A DNA stretch of 64,000 bases from Spisula solida (GCA_947247005.1 OX365948.1:39684601-39748600), one strand, 5' to 3'; counted from the stretch's first letter, positions 44,411 to 57,554 are shown. Notes: generated from the sequence alone by a model not told the origin. Numbers and translations: made by a program.

Positions 44411-47400
44411 AATTTTAAAGAGGATTAGTCAAGAGTTATGGACTCTGCTGAGAGAAGAAAAGTACCCATCAAAGGGTCAGAAATGTAAGGGCTTAAGTCA
44501 CTGTATTTAGTAATAACTATACAGTAGGGCTTATCAACATGTCTGTTTTTGATGGGGCAGGTTATGGTCTGGTTCCCATCTCCAAGCTTACTGATATGAC
44601 TACTTTATTACTATGGTAACATTGAGGACGGAAACCAGACTAGTCATAGACTGCTCCATGAAACAATTGAAAAGGCCAAGTATACATGTATAGCAACGGG
44701 TTAAAGCAACCCGTGTCAATAGTTTATGTACATAGTACTTACCCATCCTAATGTTAACTTGTCCCTATAGAGTCATTCAAAGGATTACTTTCAAGATTTC
44801 ATTATCTTATAATCTCCCTATTCAGTATCACTGATTAGCTCAGTATTTCCCATTCTGTAATAAAACTTATATGAATTATTTATCAATGTAATTGGAATAG
44901 ACATGCAGTATTGAACAGTTTTCGTATAACGATCATCTGCCTCGCAACTGTATCTATTGGTTAGCAGTTCACCCATCAAATGTGACCCAAAAGCTTTTTC
45001 CACTGTCGACCAGCGGGCATAAACATCACTGCATTGTTTGGCAATCATTATTACGCAGATATGATCAATGTCATGAAATAAAATCATGTGGGGGTTATTA
45101 CAGAAACCAGGAATCCAAACCACCATGAAATATGTGATCATCACCAATGCCAATAAATTAACAGGAAAACTAATTACTAGATACTGGCTGCCAATCGACA
45201 GGGGACCTCATGAAAACTGGCAGGAAACATAAACTGTCAACTTAAACAGTTGGAATCAACACTGACTGGAAACCAGCAATAATTGGCAGCAAACCAAATA
45301 GGGAACCAACTGATCAACATATACCTCCTAGTATCAATTACGTGCCTCACACCATTTAGGTTATAAACCACAAAATGCATACGCGGACCAAAATCGGATA
45401 CACTCAATTAGTCCTTACAGAAACTTCTGTTTGCCTGGAAATGATGATATGCCTTGACAAAATGGGACTAGAATCATCTTATTTAGTTTAAGGGTATGGT
45501 ATACATGTAGTTGAATGAGTGAATGTGTTTCATCTTGAATATTTTGAGATTTTGGCATATTTGACAAAGCAAAAGTAGAGTAAGGTAAAACCCACATTTG
45601 ATCGGTCCTCCTGTCTGTAAAAAACGAACAAAATCTTTCTTATATTAAACATGACCCCTGTTTTTTTGGTCTTATTTTGTAGCTGAAACATACTTCTTTT
45701 CAATAAAATATAGGTCTGTCAACTGGCCATAGACTTTAACATGATATAATCTGGGGCTGACAATTATCACTTTACATTGAGCTAAAGAACAATTTTATTT
45801 AGTGGTTTGTGACCTTTATGGGTGGATGGACTGATGGAATGAGGGACAATGGCATCCCTTCCAACCTTTGGTGGGGTATATCTCATAAAACCAAAGGATC
45901 AAACCAACAGGTGGCAGCTGGTCTGAACTGCTCAAAACAATATTTTTAACAAATTTAAAAATAAATGGACACCTAGAGAACATTACAGAGGCATTTGAGG
46001 TCATCATCTGTACAGGGATTTCAGAAAAGATGTCATTTAAAACCTTGACTTCAATATACCTCACTGAGGGATCATTCAGGACTATACAGTTTGGACAAAA
46101 TCCATTCCACCATTTAGAAAGAGAATGCTCACTCTGGAAATTAGTTATTTTGACCCTGTGACCTACATAAACAGCTAAATCAGAACTGCTGATACTATTG
46201 TTTAAAGGGGACAGCCTAGGGACCAGTCTTGAGAAGTTTGATCAAAATCAATTAATTTTAGTGGTTTAGGATGGTCAAGAAAATATTGAAGGGCATTGTC
46301 GGATTACCAACCATTCTGTAATAGCTTAGACGAGCTAACAACAAATATTCTACCAGCAACAACAACTGGAATTATAGCAACAACAATTTAATGGTTTACC
46401 ACATAAACAAACATATAATTAAAGTGAAAATGCATTAATCAAACACCAACAATGCTCTGACAAGAAAATGAGAATTTTCTCAGAAAAATCAGCCAAATCA
46501 AGACATTTTAAATGTTGGTATGCCTTTATAATAGATTCACAAGATGTAAAGCCAAAATAAAGACGTAAATACTGAATACCAATGTCTGTAACAACTGTTA
46601 TTTAGTGGCACGAATCTGGATTAATTTCACGGCATTAATCGATACAGGCAAAGATAGGGGGGAAGAGACAATAGACAATAATTATACACTATAGGACATT
46701 TTCAAGTCGTTTTCATTCAATGTTTATTCCATCAAGTAAGAGCAATCAATGCCCAGTTAACAGCAGATATTGATACTTGCCATTCATCACAAATATTTAC
46801 ATCAAGTCTCCAAAAATTCAATTAAATAGCATAAATGGAATCCTCACATTTTTTATAACATTCAGGTTCCATGCACCTTAAAAGCATGAAATCAAAATGT
46901 AGGTTCGAAATAGAGCGAGCTGCATCAAAGACATATTGACAGTATCATCAAGCTGCATATGTTGTCTCAGCATTGGTCAATAATAAAGGGGCCAAGATGG
47001 AACCATCAAAATTTTAAACGAGTTTCATGTTGGTTTTCTCAAAAAGTTTAATTCAAATATTTTTTGTACTTGATCTTTGGCTATGCAGACCGGTATTTCC
47101 GGCACAGGTTTACAGCACTCCCAGACCGGGTGGGAGGATGTGTAATGAAATAGAATACTTATATAACTGACATTTTATTACCTACATCCCATTTTTTTCG
47201 CCAGAGTTATAAGTACACTATAATACCTCACCCATTAATCAATAAAACAATTCCGTAATGCAATCAATTGTCAGTGTGATTTATCTCGCTTATCCATGAC
47301 ATTATTGCAAAAAACTAATAATCAGCAAATTGCTTTTATACACCAACTATTCACTACTACTAGCTATTAGGTAATTGCTTCGATATGAAACTATTCATTT

Positions 47401-47880
47401 CTATAAAAGTAATAAGTAACAGAACTACTCAGATCTACAACTATTCACTACTCAAACAATAAAACATAGATCAATTTGTTATTTCATGTAGTTTAATATT
47501 TTATGATTCTTATATACCACACACCATTAAATATGCGATTTATCAGAACTGAAATCTGCTAACCATTAAACACCTGTCAAACATCCATTGCCACTTGTTA
47601 ATAAACAAATTGAAATTGGAATAACATAAAGGTTTATCAGCATCATTCACACATTACAACTGATGAAACACATGCCAGTGCCATCATAGGGGGCTGAATT
47701 ATTTATTTTCTTATTGTGGATAATACTGACGTTTCATTCTTAAAGAATGACTAGCTCAAAATTGTTATTTATGATTTTACTGGCTTTAGATCTACTAACT
47801 AAGGTTTTGGAAATATATACATGTATATATAATATACATTTGCAAAAAATATTTTACAATTGTCTTAACCCTATAAGAAG
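44411..47880. other. Long unassigned AT-rich stretch
   Basis: No gene, TIR element or tandem array is recognised. Around 46190-46310 wording shared with 49030-49440 and 50290-50760 (GATACT.T.GTTT, CTAGGGACCAG..., GTTTGATCAAAATC) suggests an old dispersed repeat. Frames at 44818-45153, 45415-45597 and 45816-46064 have no motif. Confidence 0.4.
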
Positions 47881-47889
47881 GGTTTTTGA

Positions 47890-48430
47890 CACAAAAAACA
47901 TGTTTCCCACAACGGGTCATAACTCCTGCAAAAATCCACCAACCTAAAATTCATGATAACCTGCATGACAAGGCTTGGTACAAAGTATTTATGTGAAGTT
48001 TCAATGAAATCAGACAAATGGTTCAGCATGGACAAACTTTGTGACATCCAGACAGCTAAGCTAGGGCCTAAAATAAAATATTGTTTGTTTCCCCATCCCC
48101 TACCTACCCGATTAAAAAGGGCCCTACCCAAAATATTTTATTGCCCCTTGAATTAATATTTTTTTTATTAAAAATTGGAAGTGAAAATGTTAATTTTTGT
48201 TTACTGACTTCTTTCTTACCATTTAATTTAAGACTGTTGGTGTTCACCTTAAAGTTAATTCTAAATTTCATTATTTGTATGTCTTAACCAATAACTACCA
48301 TACTGAAACAGTCCAAAAAAAAAATTTAACCCTACCTACCTACCCATTCTAAATCTGCTAGGGTCGGGATGGGGAAACCAAGAATATTTTAAGTTCGGCC
48401 TAGACAGAATCCAGCACAAAATCAAGAAGT
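47890..48430 (+). mobile_element. Pearl-core-like repeat interrupted by a MITE
   Basis: GGTCATAACTCCTGCAAAAA, GGCTTGGTACAAAGTATTTA and GTGAAGTTTCAATGAAATC resemble the fragment at 29900-30065. It is interrupted after GACATCCAGACAG and appears to resume as ACAGAATCCAGC. Confidence 0.4.
48061..48403. mobile_element. TIR element with GTTTCCCCATCCC ends (343 bp)
   Basis: Left CTAGGGCCTAAAATAAAATA, TTGTTTGTTTCCCCATCCC; the right end is the complement, GGGATGGGGAAACCAAGAAT...CGGCCTAG. CTACCTACC/GGTAGGTAGG words lie just inside both ends. A related single end lies at about 56460-56574 in reverse. Confidence 0.65.
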
Positions 48431-49029
48431 GACTCCCCCACTACAAATGGGAGACATAAATACTTGAATACCACATTGATAGGTTTTATGTTAGTACAAT
48501 ATTTGAGCTTCAGCTTCTCTGCAATTATTTAGAAATAAAGAAGTCTCGAAACAATTTTGAAAAAAAAGCACAACTATATGGGAAAGTCATAAAATAATAT
48601 CAAATTTTACTATAGTACAATAATACCTCTTGTTGTGGATCACACTGTACAACAATAATATGTCCTAAAGTGACACCAAATTTCCTTAACACCTAAATCT
48701 ATCGCAAACTTCAAACGAAAATCCTTATATGGATCGAGTTTTGTGCGGAGTTTATGTTGAAGTGCAGATATCTATACAATTATAAACCCAGAAGTGGTCA
48801 AAAAAGTTTAGATTACAATATGATACAAAGATAGATCTTGTCCATTTCACTGCACAAACATCCTACATAACAATAGTCTGAGGGAAGATAACTGGACTGT
48901 GTCCAACATACCTTAAGGTATTTAAACATCATAATAGATCATCATTATGTCCATGTCAGTGTTAAACTTTGCATCATTTTCATATTCATCTCCCATTAAA
49001 ACCAGTTATACAGGTTCTTTTAAAAAAAA

Positions 49030-49440
49030 TATTACATCAAAACATTATGTCTTGTGCAAACGCTTGATCTTATCAACTGGAAAGCCATTAGCAAACGGGT
49101 TTTGGCAGCCAAAGGCTTTAACATAATCAACTTTGATCAACTTGGCCAGTTGATACTATCCTTTGAAGAGGACACCTAAAAATCATTCTAGTACAGTTTG
49201 GTGAAAATTCTTTCAGTGCTTTAACAGCAAATAACATTTAAAAATTTTACTCTGTAAAACCTAGTTTTTAACCCCGTGAGCTACATATGCAGCTGACGGG
49301 GAACTGTTGATACTGTCGTTTGAAAAAGGGCCACCTAAGAATCACTCCTGTGCAATTTGGTCAAAATCCATTCAGTGGTTTAAGACTTTTCACTCTTTTA
49401 AACTGCTTTTTTAAACCCCATGACCTACATATCCTTAGGA
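49030..49440. repeat. Two-copy dispersed/tandem repeat (about 180 bp)
   Basis: CAGTTGATACTATCCTTTGA / GAACTGTTGATACTGTCGTTTGA, and AATTTGGTCAAAATCCATTC, recur here and at 50405-50430 / 50695-50730. Confidence 0.55.
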
Positions 49441-49705
49441 CTACCAGGCTTTTCTTGGGGCCTTTTTGAAATTCACATGGACCCTATTCTCCGTTCCTTA
49501 GACATTATTGACTTGCAGCACTGAGATAAACTCAATACATCCCGATGCTACACACCTGACCAAAAGTGAAAGTAGGTAAAAATGTCAACATTGCCACATA
49601 AGGTCATGAGAAATGACAATGAGACAGTGACGCTTGCGTGAATAATTTTCTGGCACTAAATGTTAACGCAATTCCACAGGGACTGGTACCGCAATGAGAG
49701 GTATA

Positions 49706-50040
49706 CAGTGATTTTTTTTGCCCCTTTGGGAAAGGGTCCGGGTCCGTTCAGATTGGGAATTTTCACGTCGCGACAACTTGAAATTGGGAAATTTCATGAA
49801 GCAGAATGCCAAATAAAACAGAAAAAATATTACATGTGAATGTTTCCTGCTTTCTTTGAACTTTTATGCTTGACCTCTTGTGATAAATGTTCATAACTTT
49901 ATCATTTTAAGTCCGATTTTGAAAATTATTTTTTTAAATTGTTTATTGGGAATTTCTCCATTCATATTTGGAGAAATTATAGCCTATTTGCAATTGGGAA
50001 AGGGTCCGGTAAACGGTAATATAGAAGGAAAAAATCGCTG
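49706..50040. mobile_element. TIR element starting CAGTGATTTTTT, copy 2 (335 bp)
   Basis: Same family as 9113-9455, sharing GGGAAAGGGTCCGGGTCCGT and TGCTTGACCTCTTGT. It ends AAATCGCTG. The 6 bp direct repeat GGTATA abuts both ends (49700-49705, 50041-50046) and differs from the repeat flanking copy 1, so each copy inserted independently. Confidence 0.85.
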
Positions 50041-50428
50041 GGTATAAGCAGTAAAATCAGTTTTGGAAGACCTACGTTCAAAGCCATCTGCACGACCTTG
50101 CCCATGTTGATATCCTTTAGTCTGAGATGCATGTGTATCCATGACAATGGAATATCCGAATTCGGGGATTTAGGCCGTAAACTATGGAAGCCCGAAATGG
50201 CCTTCCCAACCAGTCTGCATTAGTGCGCTATGGTAGTGGAAAGGATATGCAGCAGACCAGCATGGTTGTTACTATTGAGATCATTCCTGTAGTTAGGTCA
50301 AAACTCATTCCACTGTGGAAGAAGAGATGTGGTTTTAAAGTTTTTACTCTTTTAAACCTAGTTTTGACCGCATTACCTGCCTGCATATGTAGCAGACCAG
50401 GGCAATTGATACTTTCATTTGAAGATCA

Positions 50429-50688
50429 GGGCTGGTATTCACAAAGCATCTTAAGTGAAAACTTAAATATTTTGACTTAAGTCAATAACTTGTGCAGCTC
50501 ATATTTCCCGCAATTTGAAAAATAATCCTTGTTTTCTTAGTGATTATAGCAGCTGTGTACCTAATACTTCAAAACTATGTAATATATTAGGCATGTTGAT
50601 TTCTTGCTTAGATGATACACTGTAGAAAAAATTAAGATTTTAAGAAATTTCTAAGTTTTCTGCTAAGATGCTTTGTGAATACCAGCCC
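50429..50688. mobile_element. MITE with 25 bp perfect TIRs, GGGCTGGTATTCACAAAGC family (260 bp)
   Basis: GGGCTGGTATTCACAAAGC plus ATCTTA at the left and the exact complement at 50664-50688. AAGTGAAAACTTAA and TTTCTAAGTTTTCTGC continue the symmetry inside. It interrupts the dispersed repeat also seen at 49030-49440. Confidence 0.85.
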
Positions 50689-50797
50689 AGTTCTGTTCAG
50701 TTTGATCAAAGTCCATTCTGTAGTTTGGAGAGGCTATCATTTAAAGAATATACCAAAGCATGAAGGATGCCGTACATCCAACCATCCTGAAAGTTAA

Positions 50798-51057
50798 TAT
50801 AGCACAGAGAATTTGACATGATCCTGACCTTAATGCATGAATATATTACAAGGTACTTGTGTTGAATATATAAATTTCCGTGTGCAAATTGTGCTATATC
50901 TGTTCTTTAGATTTGTGTTGGTATTACATATCGAGCGTCTTCGTGATACTCCCCGCTTATGAAAACATACAACCGGGATTATAAATATAGATAATATATC
51001 AGCTGTTAAAGTATGCTAATTGAAGGTCGAGAGTCGTGTAAAATTCTCTGGACTATA
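50798..51057. mobile_element. TA-flanked MITE, family TAGCMCAGAG, copy 2 (260 bp)
   Basis: Same length and termini as the copy at 11530-11789; divergence is a few substitutions spread along the length. Confidence 0.85.
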
Positions 51058-51059
51058 CC

Positions 51060-52016
51060 TTGAGCACATGTGAACTAAAAGGGGGTAACAAGACTTTGTT
51101 TTCTCTCATACTATCATGGCAAAAGATGCCATCAAGAATGATGTATCTAGAGTCATTGATATAAGTTACAAAACTTGTGTTTCAATCAATGTAAAATAAA
51201 TAAGGATAAATCAAGCACTTGATTGGAAACACCTCAGAAAATCTGAACTGTGTGTACCATCATACTGCACTCTGCACTGTAGCAGTACGTTTGTATCAAT
51301 ATTCATGCAATTTTCACCCTAAATCCAAGAGTGTCTTCTGACACAATACTATAAATTACACACTTTATTAGTATCCCTCTTGCTCTAGCAAGAATCTAGG
51401 AAGAATATAGAAAAAAAACAAGAGTATTATTTATACCCTCTCTGAAGACAATAGTCTCCTAACGATGGAAACATATGCTCATTAATGACGCTTGAGTACC
51501 AATTTGCTGGATATATTGTCAGCCTTGTATAAATCAATGAAAAAAACAATTACATATGTCAAGAAACCATGTTTTTTTACTGCATCAGGTGTTATAGTGT
51601 ATTGTACTCATGCTTCCCTACCAATCTATTAATCATGCGCTGATGCAACGTCAATTTCATGCTCATGGTGTCTGAAACCAGCAATGTTTGTCATGAAATG
51701 TACCGGCTTTTAAAGGCAGCAATTGTTTCGCCATACAAAAAGTGTTTTATTATCCCCAAATTTCATCTTGCATCCCTCAAACAATCTGACTTTTTCCTCT
51801 TCGTAAAAGTCAAAGACCCGGAAGCTGAATTTATGTCTTTTAAGTACAATTGCTGCTTTAATTGTTTACTAATTGTAAACTAATATGTTGTGAAAGTTGG
51901 CTATAGTATTCTTAAAGAAACTGCAAAAAGACATTATGTACCAAAATATGTTTTTAAAATATATTTGTCCCCACAGCAGCCAAAAAATGGGAGAGCCATA
52001 ATTAAGTTTTGGAATT
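51060..52016. other. Unassigned sequence
   Basis: No supported feature; the 74-codon frame at 51659 has no motif. Confidence 0.4.
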
Positions 52017-52378
52017 TGTGGCTCGGCCCTTTTACCCGTTTTGGAACTTGCGGCTAGGCCCTTTTACCCGTTTTGGAACTTGCGGCTAGGGCCCTTTTAC
52101 CCATTTTGGAACTTGTGGCTCGGCCCTTTTTACCCGTTTTGGAACTTGCGGCTAGGGCCCTTTTACCTGTTTTGGAACTTGTGGCTCGGCCCTTTTACCC
52201 GTTTTGGAACTTGCGGCTAGGGCCCTTTTACCCGTTTTGGAACTTGTGGCTAGGCCCTTTTACCCGTTTTGGAACTTGCGGCTAGGGCCCTTTTACCCAT
52301 TTTGGAACTTGCAGCTAGGGCCCTTTTCGGCCCTTTTACCCGTTTTAGAACTTGTGGCTAGGCCCTTGTACCCATGTG
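52017..52378. repeat. 33 bp minisatellite, about 10 copies
   Basis: Unit TTTTACCCGTTTTGGAACTT + GCGGCTAGGGCCC, alternating GCGGCTAGGGCCC and GTGGCTCGGCCC forms, so adjacent units form a partial dimer pattern. The 70-codon plus frame is a by-product. Confidence 0.93.
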
Positions 52379-54113
52379 TATAAAATGTATTTATATAAAT
52401 TTGTATGATAGTAATTGTATGTTTATTTGGGTGACAAAATATGTTTCAACTAAGCACCCAAATTGTTAGTAATAATGAAATAGGTCATAGGGACCTTGAC
52501 CTTAGACTGCTGCTAAATTCAATAGAGGTCAACTGCTAAAGGTGACCATCAGATACCAGCACATTCCTGAAGGTCACCCATCTCCTGAAGGATATGAGAG
52601 AAGTTAGAGAAGCCAGTCACCCCTTTAAATGCAGTTTAGTTATCAATCATAATTACCTTCCTTTATGGTTAATTATGCACTGAATTCAATGTCCACAGTG
52701 TGTCATTCATTGCGGGGTGTGTATATACCGGTAAGCTTGCTTGTCTTAACTGGGGTTATTTTAGGATACAGATGGTTCGTTCTATGTCTGACTCTTACAT
52801 GGATGGCTAGGCACTGCCGTCGTTTCTGTGTGGCTTTGGATTGTCTGTGCACTGCAGTATTTAAATGCTGTATATCTACTCATATACTTTGTTTGCACAG
52901 TTATTACAAAACAACTTCACAATACCAAGGACAAACAAACCACTTTTGGCATTTTAGCTCCATGATCATTTTGTACTAAATGCGTTTAGTTTGTTTTAAT
53001 TTCATCAAAAACACATGACTTTTTGTGCACCATACGCTTATAAATAATGGCAGATATGTGCCAAAACATTATTCAAAGTGCTGTTGTGCTAGTCTCATAT
53101 TACATAAAGCCGTCCTTAAAGAATCAAGAAAGTTGTTGACTTTCCCTGTGAGGTTAAAATGTCTTATACTGCATGGTTTGTTTTCTGTTGTTATATTGGC
53201 AGTAAGTTGACTCTGGGGTGTAGAAGGAGAAAATAATCAAATTACTGTCCACTGGCCATGAATTAATGGCATTAATGTTGGACAGAGAGATGGTTATGTC
53301 AGCAAGATATGTGTTTAACAGGAGACAATGTTCTGTAGAACAACATTACACCATCTAACTCTCTGGTAACATGTCGAATTTTCATGCTGCTAAAAAAATT
53401 AAAGCATTCGATAAATTCAATTATTGACCATTGTTAGCTTAACTTTGAGGACTTGCGCCCAATTTTTACTAATTGGATTTTGTTTGTACTCTTTTCTGGT
53501 AGTAATGAATTTTGTAAACCTAAATGAACTAACATTAACTGAAGTAAATTGGATATGTTGTCCTCCTTTTGGTAGCTAATGATTACTTATTCCAGTTTAA
53601 GCAAATTAGATATTTTGTCCTCTTTTTCGATTATTGCTAATGATTTCGAGTTATGGCTAAAAGTGGTCATGAAAGGTAAAAACTCTTATGTTCCATTATT
53701 GTTGAGGAAATAAAACAAAGCTGGAAGAATACATTTCCTTGTATTTTAAGGAGCACAGTGCTCATGAAAAAGAATGTTTTGAATACAAGTTGATGGAAAT
53801 AATTTGATTTGTGGTTGAAAATTTCAGTAGAATTGCAGCCTTGACGTAGTTTTCTTTGCCTCTCTGAAAATAAAGTGCTTCTGGCATTCGGTTATATGAC
53901 CGAATTTTATGTATCAGAAACAATATAATGCAAATCACTTAGAGCTTTAGGCTGTTCAGGCAACTACTTGTTTGCTTTTTATTGCAAAACAGAGTAGCTT
54001 GCAAGTTTTTATCAATTTTAAAGTGGATGTTGTGCCATGTTAAGTGTCGTAACTATACTATATATGAAGTTTTCCAAAACATCAAACCATAACCTATGTT
54101 CTGAGCATATCTA
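52379..54113. other. Unassigned sequence
   Basis: The 104-codon frame at 52665-52979 is hydrophobic but has no initiator context, homologous motif or splice support that I can defend. No repeat is recognised. Confidence 0.4.
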
Positions 54114-54516
54114 CAGGGGTCGAATTTAGCACTTGCGAACTTGCAAAATGCAAGTAGATTTCCCAAAATGCAAGTGGATAAAATCATCACTTGCTATTTT
54201 TTGCAAGTACAACTACAAATAATTTCCGGGGTCTCGGGCGCATAAAGATGCCGACAAACTTCTGCTAGAAGAGGTCACAAATGACTCCCAACAAATTTAC
54301 AACTTGCTGAAATCCTGTAGTCTGATAGATGTATAACAGGTTCACAAACAATATGATTATAGCTCTAACTATGTTACCTAGGTATAATACAGGTGGATAT
54401 TGTAACGTTTTTAATTGAATGGCTAAATTTGCAAGTAGATTTTCTGATTTAGCAAGTAAGAAAAAAGCTACTTGCTAAAATTTGCAAGAGACCAAAAAAG
54501 TTAAATTTGAGCCCTG
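54114..54516. mobile_element. hAT-like MITE, CAGGGSTCRAATTTA ends (403 bp)
   Basis: Left CAGGGGTCGAATTTAGC and right GTTAAATTTGAGCCCTG match as inverted repeats at 14 of 17 positions. Sub-terminal AACTTGCAAAATGCAAGTAG and ATTTGCAAGTAGATTTTCTG blocks recur in both halves. No coding capacity. A target duplication is not clear (ATATCTA against AATTCTA). Confidence 0.75.
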
Positions 54517-54519
54517 AAT

Positions 54520-55310
54520 TCTAGTGTATACAGTAAAACTTTGTTATGACAAACATCATACCTGTCAAGTTTCCAAAATCCTAACTGTTCCAGTATGTTC
54601 ACGTCTTATTGACTAACAGTTCAATATATTTGTAAGCAGTTCAATATATTTGTAAGTTGCCTGACTAAATGCTGACTGCACATTAAATACAATACAGTTT
54701 ATATAAGTTTCCAAAAATGTTATCTTAATACCATGCAAGTTTCAAATCAAAAACCAAAAATTAATTGATTTTGAAGTCCATCAGTGACAAGGGAAGTAAC
54801 TGCTGTGAGGAGTTCTGTAGTGTCCAGTCTAAGTGTGACCTTTAACCACAACCATTGTTTGACTGCACAATTACAATGTTTTTGATACCTTATCAGGGTC
54901 AATTGTCAATGGTTTATTGAAGTAACTAGGTTTGTTATGTTATTACATGCTCATTAATTGTAAGTTCATCACCGAAATTTAGAAGCAAAGTGTATTTTCG
55001 AATAAGGGATACAAAAACGGAGTAGAAGTCGGATATATTGGAAAATTAGATATTTTATTACATTTCTTGGCAGGTATGCAAACATAGATATTATGAGCAC
55101 AAGACCTGCACTTTTGCTCTATTACACTATTATGGCGAGCTTCATCATGAAGAGTCGTATGTCGAGCATATGTGATGGTCCCTTTCACCAATTTCAATCG
55201 ATAATAACCTGCTTTATCCCCGAGGTAAATACCCAACAAAATTTCAAACCTCAGTTGAAATGTCAGAACCTCATTTCAAACAGTATAGTAGTTTAGCTCA
55301 AATTGTATAG
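54520..55310. other. Unassigned sequence
   Basis: Only a 20 bp direct duplication (AGTTCAATATATTTGTAAG, about 54620-54660) is notable. Confidence 0.4.
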
Positions 55311-55312
55311 TA

Positions 55313-56403
55313 CAGTAAAGTTCCAACTAATGACCTGTCCGATAATACGACCGTCCCGCTATTACGACCGATTTTTAAAAGAACCAAATAATTTTGTTCT
55401 ATATTCAATTGTTTTAAGGTCCTATAATACGACCGGTCCGCTATTCCGTATTACGACCACTTTGACTAGTCCCATTGTGTCAATTCCAACTGTGTTTGGT
55501 CTCGCGAATACGACCAATTATGTGTCATGTATACTTTTGTGTAAACAACTTTCTTCACACCTCATGATCTCCAGGGCGCTTGAAAATCATCTTGCACCTT
55601 GATCAAGGTCACAGGGCGCTTGAATTACAGTCAAAAGGGTAACATACCAGCTCAGCATGAGATCGAAGACACTGTATTGAAACTGTTCATTTATGACAGT
55701 CAATTAAAAGTCAATTAGACTACATAAACAATTGATAATTGCCTGGGGCAGCATGCTTGACTGGCAAACAAGCAGATTAACCAATTAAATACACTGATTA
55801 GCATAAATTAAATGTCATTAAAGTTGTGGAAAACATGTTGAATTTGCCGACAATAAAAATAAATTGTCTGCCATTACGGTACGGTTTAAAGTCAGTTACG
55901 ATACGGCGTCATGGAATTTCGTTACCAACGTAGATCGTTCAGAAATTTGTTGAAAACGAAGAGCATTACTGTAGTTTATAATAATCAATCAATCATTCCT
56001 TAAATATAGTTTGGGTCAAATCATAACAAAGAAGTCACCATACTATTCTCAAGAACGATTCAAATCAAGGTCTGTTATTGTAACTTGCATAGTATTCGGA
56101 CAACTTCGAAATTCGGAAAAATTGTGCTTCAGAGAATATAAGTATTATTGCTGCCTAATTATGCCGTTTTAATTAATAGATACATTATATTGTATTAATT
56201 AAATGTGTATGCTGTACATTGTTTTTGTTTTTATTATATTTATATATGTATATTAGCTTCAATGACAATGTTCACCAGTATATAACAACCAGTACTAGCT
56301 TCTTCAAGATACATACACACATAGACTCGCTATTAAGACCGACTCGCTATTAAGACCACTTTTTGTCAGAACGGTGGGTGGTCTTAATAGCGGAACTTAA
56401 CTG
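55313..56403. mobile_element. pogo/Tigger-like TA element, non-autonomous (1.09 kb)
   Basis: TA-CAGTAAAGTTCC at the left (TA 55311-55312) and GGAACTTAACTG-TA at the right (TA 56404-56405). CAGTWAAG ends with TA duplications are typical of pogo-type mariners. Multiple words of the form GCTATTACGACC and GCTATTAAGACC follow inside both ends (55350-55500, 56329-56397), a probable series of transposase sites. No transposase frame is present. Confidence 0.75.
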
Positions 56404-56405
56404 TA

Positions 56406-57554
56406 GTTAAGCTCTCTGAAATATGTAACTTTAATACTCTGGTACCCGACTTTTTTCTATAAAATAAAATCTTTCAGAGGTTAAAAAAAATATTTTAGGT
56501 TGGGGAATTTTTGCTCAGGTAGTAGGTAGTGAAGGGGAAACAAACATTATGTTATTTTGGCGTGATCTAGTGTCTACAAGATGCAAGAAATGTCCACACT
56601 GTGATGTTGATAAACTATGTCTGGTTATCATTACTGCGTCTGGGGATAACATTGAAGATGATGATATGTGTGAAATGGAAGAAATGAATAATGTATAACA
56701 GTCATTTAGACCAGACTGTGGGTTAGATTAGATGCTACAACCACATAATAACCTCTCTATGCTTCCAACATAATTCCTGGAAGAGAAACACTAGTCCTGT
56801 CTGTTTGCCACTTAATTAAATCTCAATTAAAATTCATCCCATTCGGAGGTCATACATTACGAATATAGAGGCAGGCTTTTTATTCCAAGTTTGGTGATTA
56901 GACACTTAAATGTTTGGAATAATACTGGTATTTTGGGATGATGGGGGAACTGATTTTGTAGAGGTAACTTGACTTCAATTTTGCAGACAACCTCCATGTT
57001 TTTAAAGAGTCTGTTTTAGGGAAGATGTATTGTAACAACCTCTACTCTATACTACGTAATTCATGGGTTACAGGCTATTAATCTTGAACTGAATATACAT
57101 GAAAAACAGGCTGTGTCATGTGTATCATTATTGTAACTAACTTTAGAAAAGAAGCAGTCATAACTGTACCCCAAACTGTCAGAATTCATAATTGACCGAA
57201 ATTTATATATACCAACTACTGATACAAAATGTTTCACCAACAACACACTGAGTCCCTACTTCAATATGTTTGATCATACTGATTTGATTACTGCTAGTCT
57301 GCTCTAACATCTAGCTTGTAATGTGAGAATAATCAGGTGAGAAAACATGTCCTAGCTCCAGCCTTAATAAATGTAACCTTGAGCAGGAACATTTCCTGTT
57401 TCCTAGACTGCATTTATTAACTTTCGTCTGTATTCCCTTTCGAGTCTAGCGTATGTTTCCAGCAAATTGTTTGCAAAATTAATGTCAACTTACACCACTT
57501 GCGGCTTTCAAATTGGGGAAAAAACATGATTAGACATATAAATGGGAAAGTACA
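56406..57554. other. Mostly unassigned sequence
   Basis: A partial TIR of the GTTTCCCC family lies at about 56460-56574. A 49-codon frame at 56549-56698 has a CKKCPHC motif and an acidic tail (see findings). Otherwise nothing is recognised. Confidence 0.35.

Noticed and set aside
52665..52979. 104-codon hydrophobic plus frame
   Set aside because: No recognised domain, no initiator or splice support; chance frames of this size occur in a 64 kb window.
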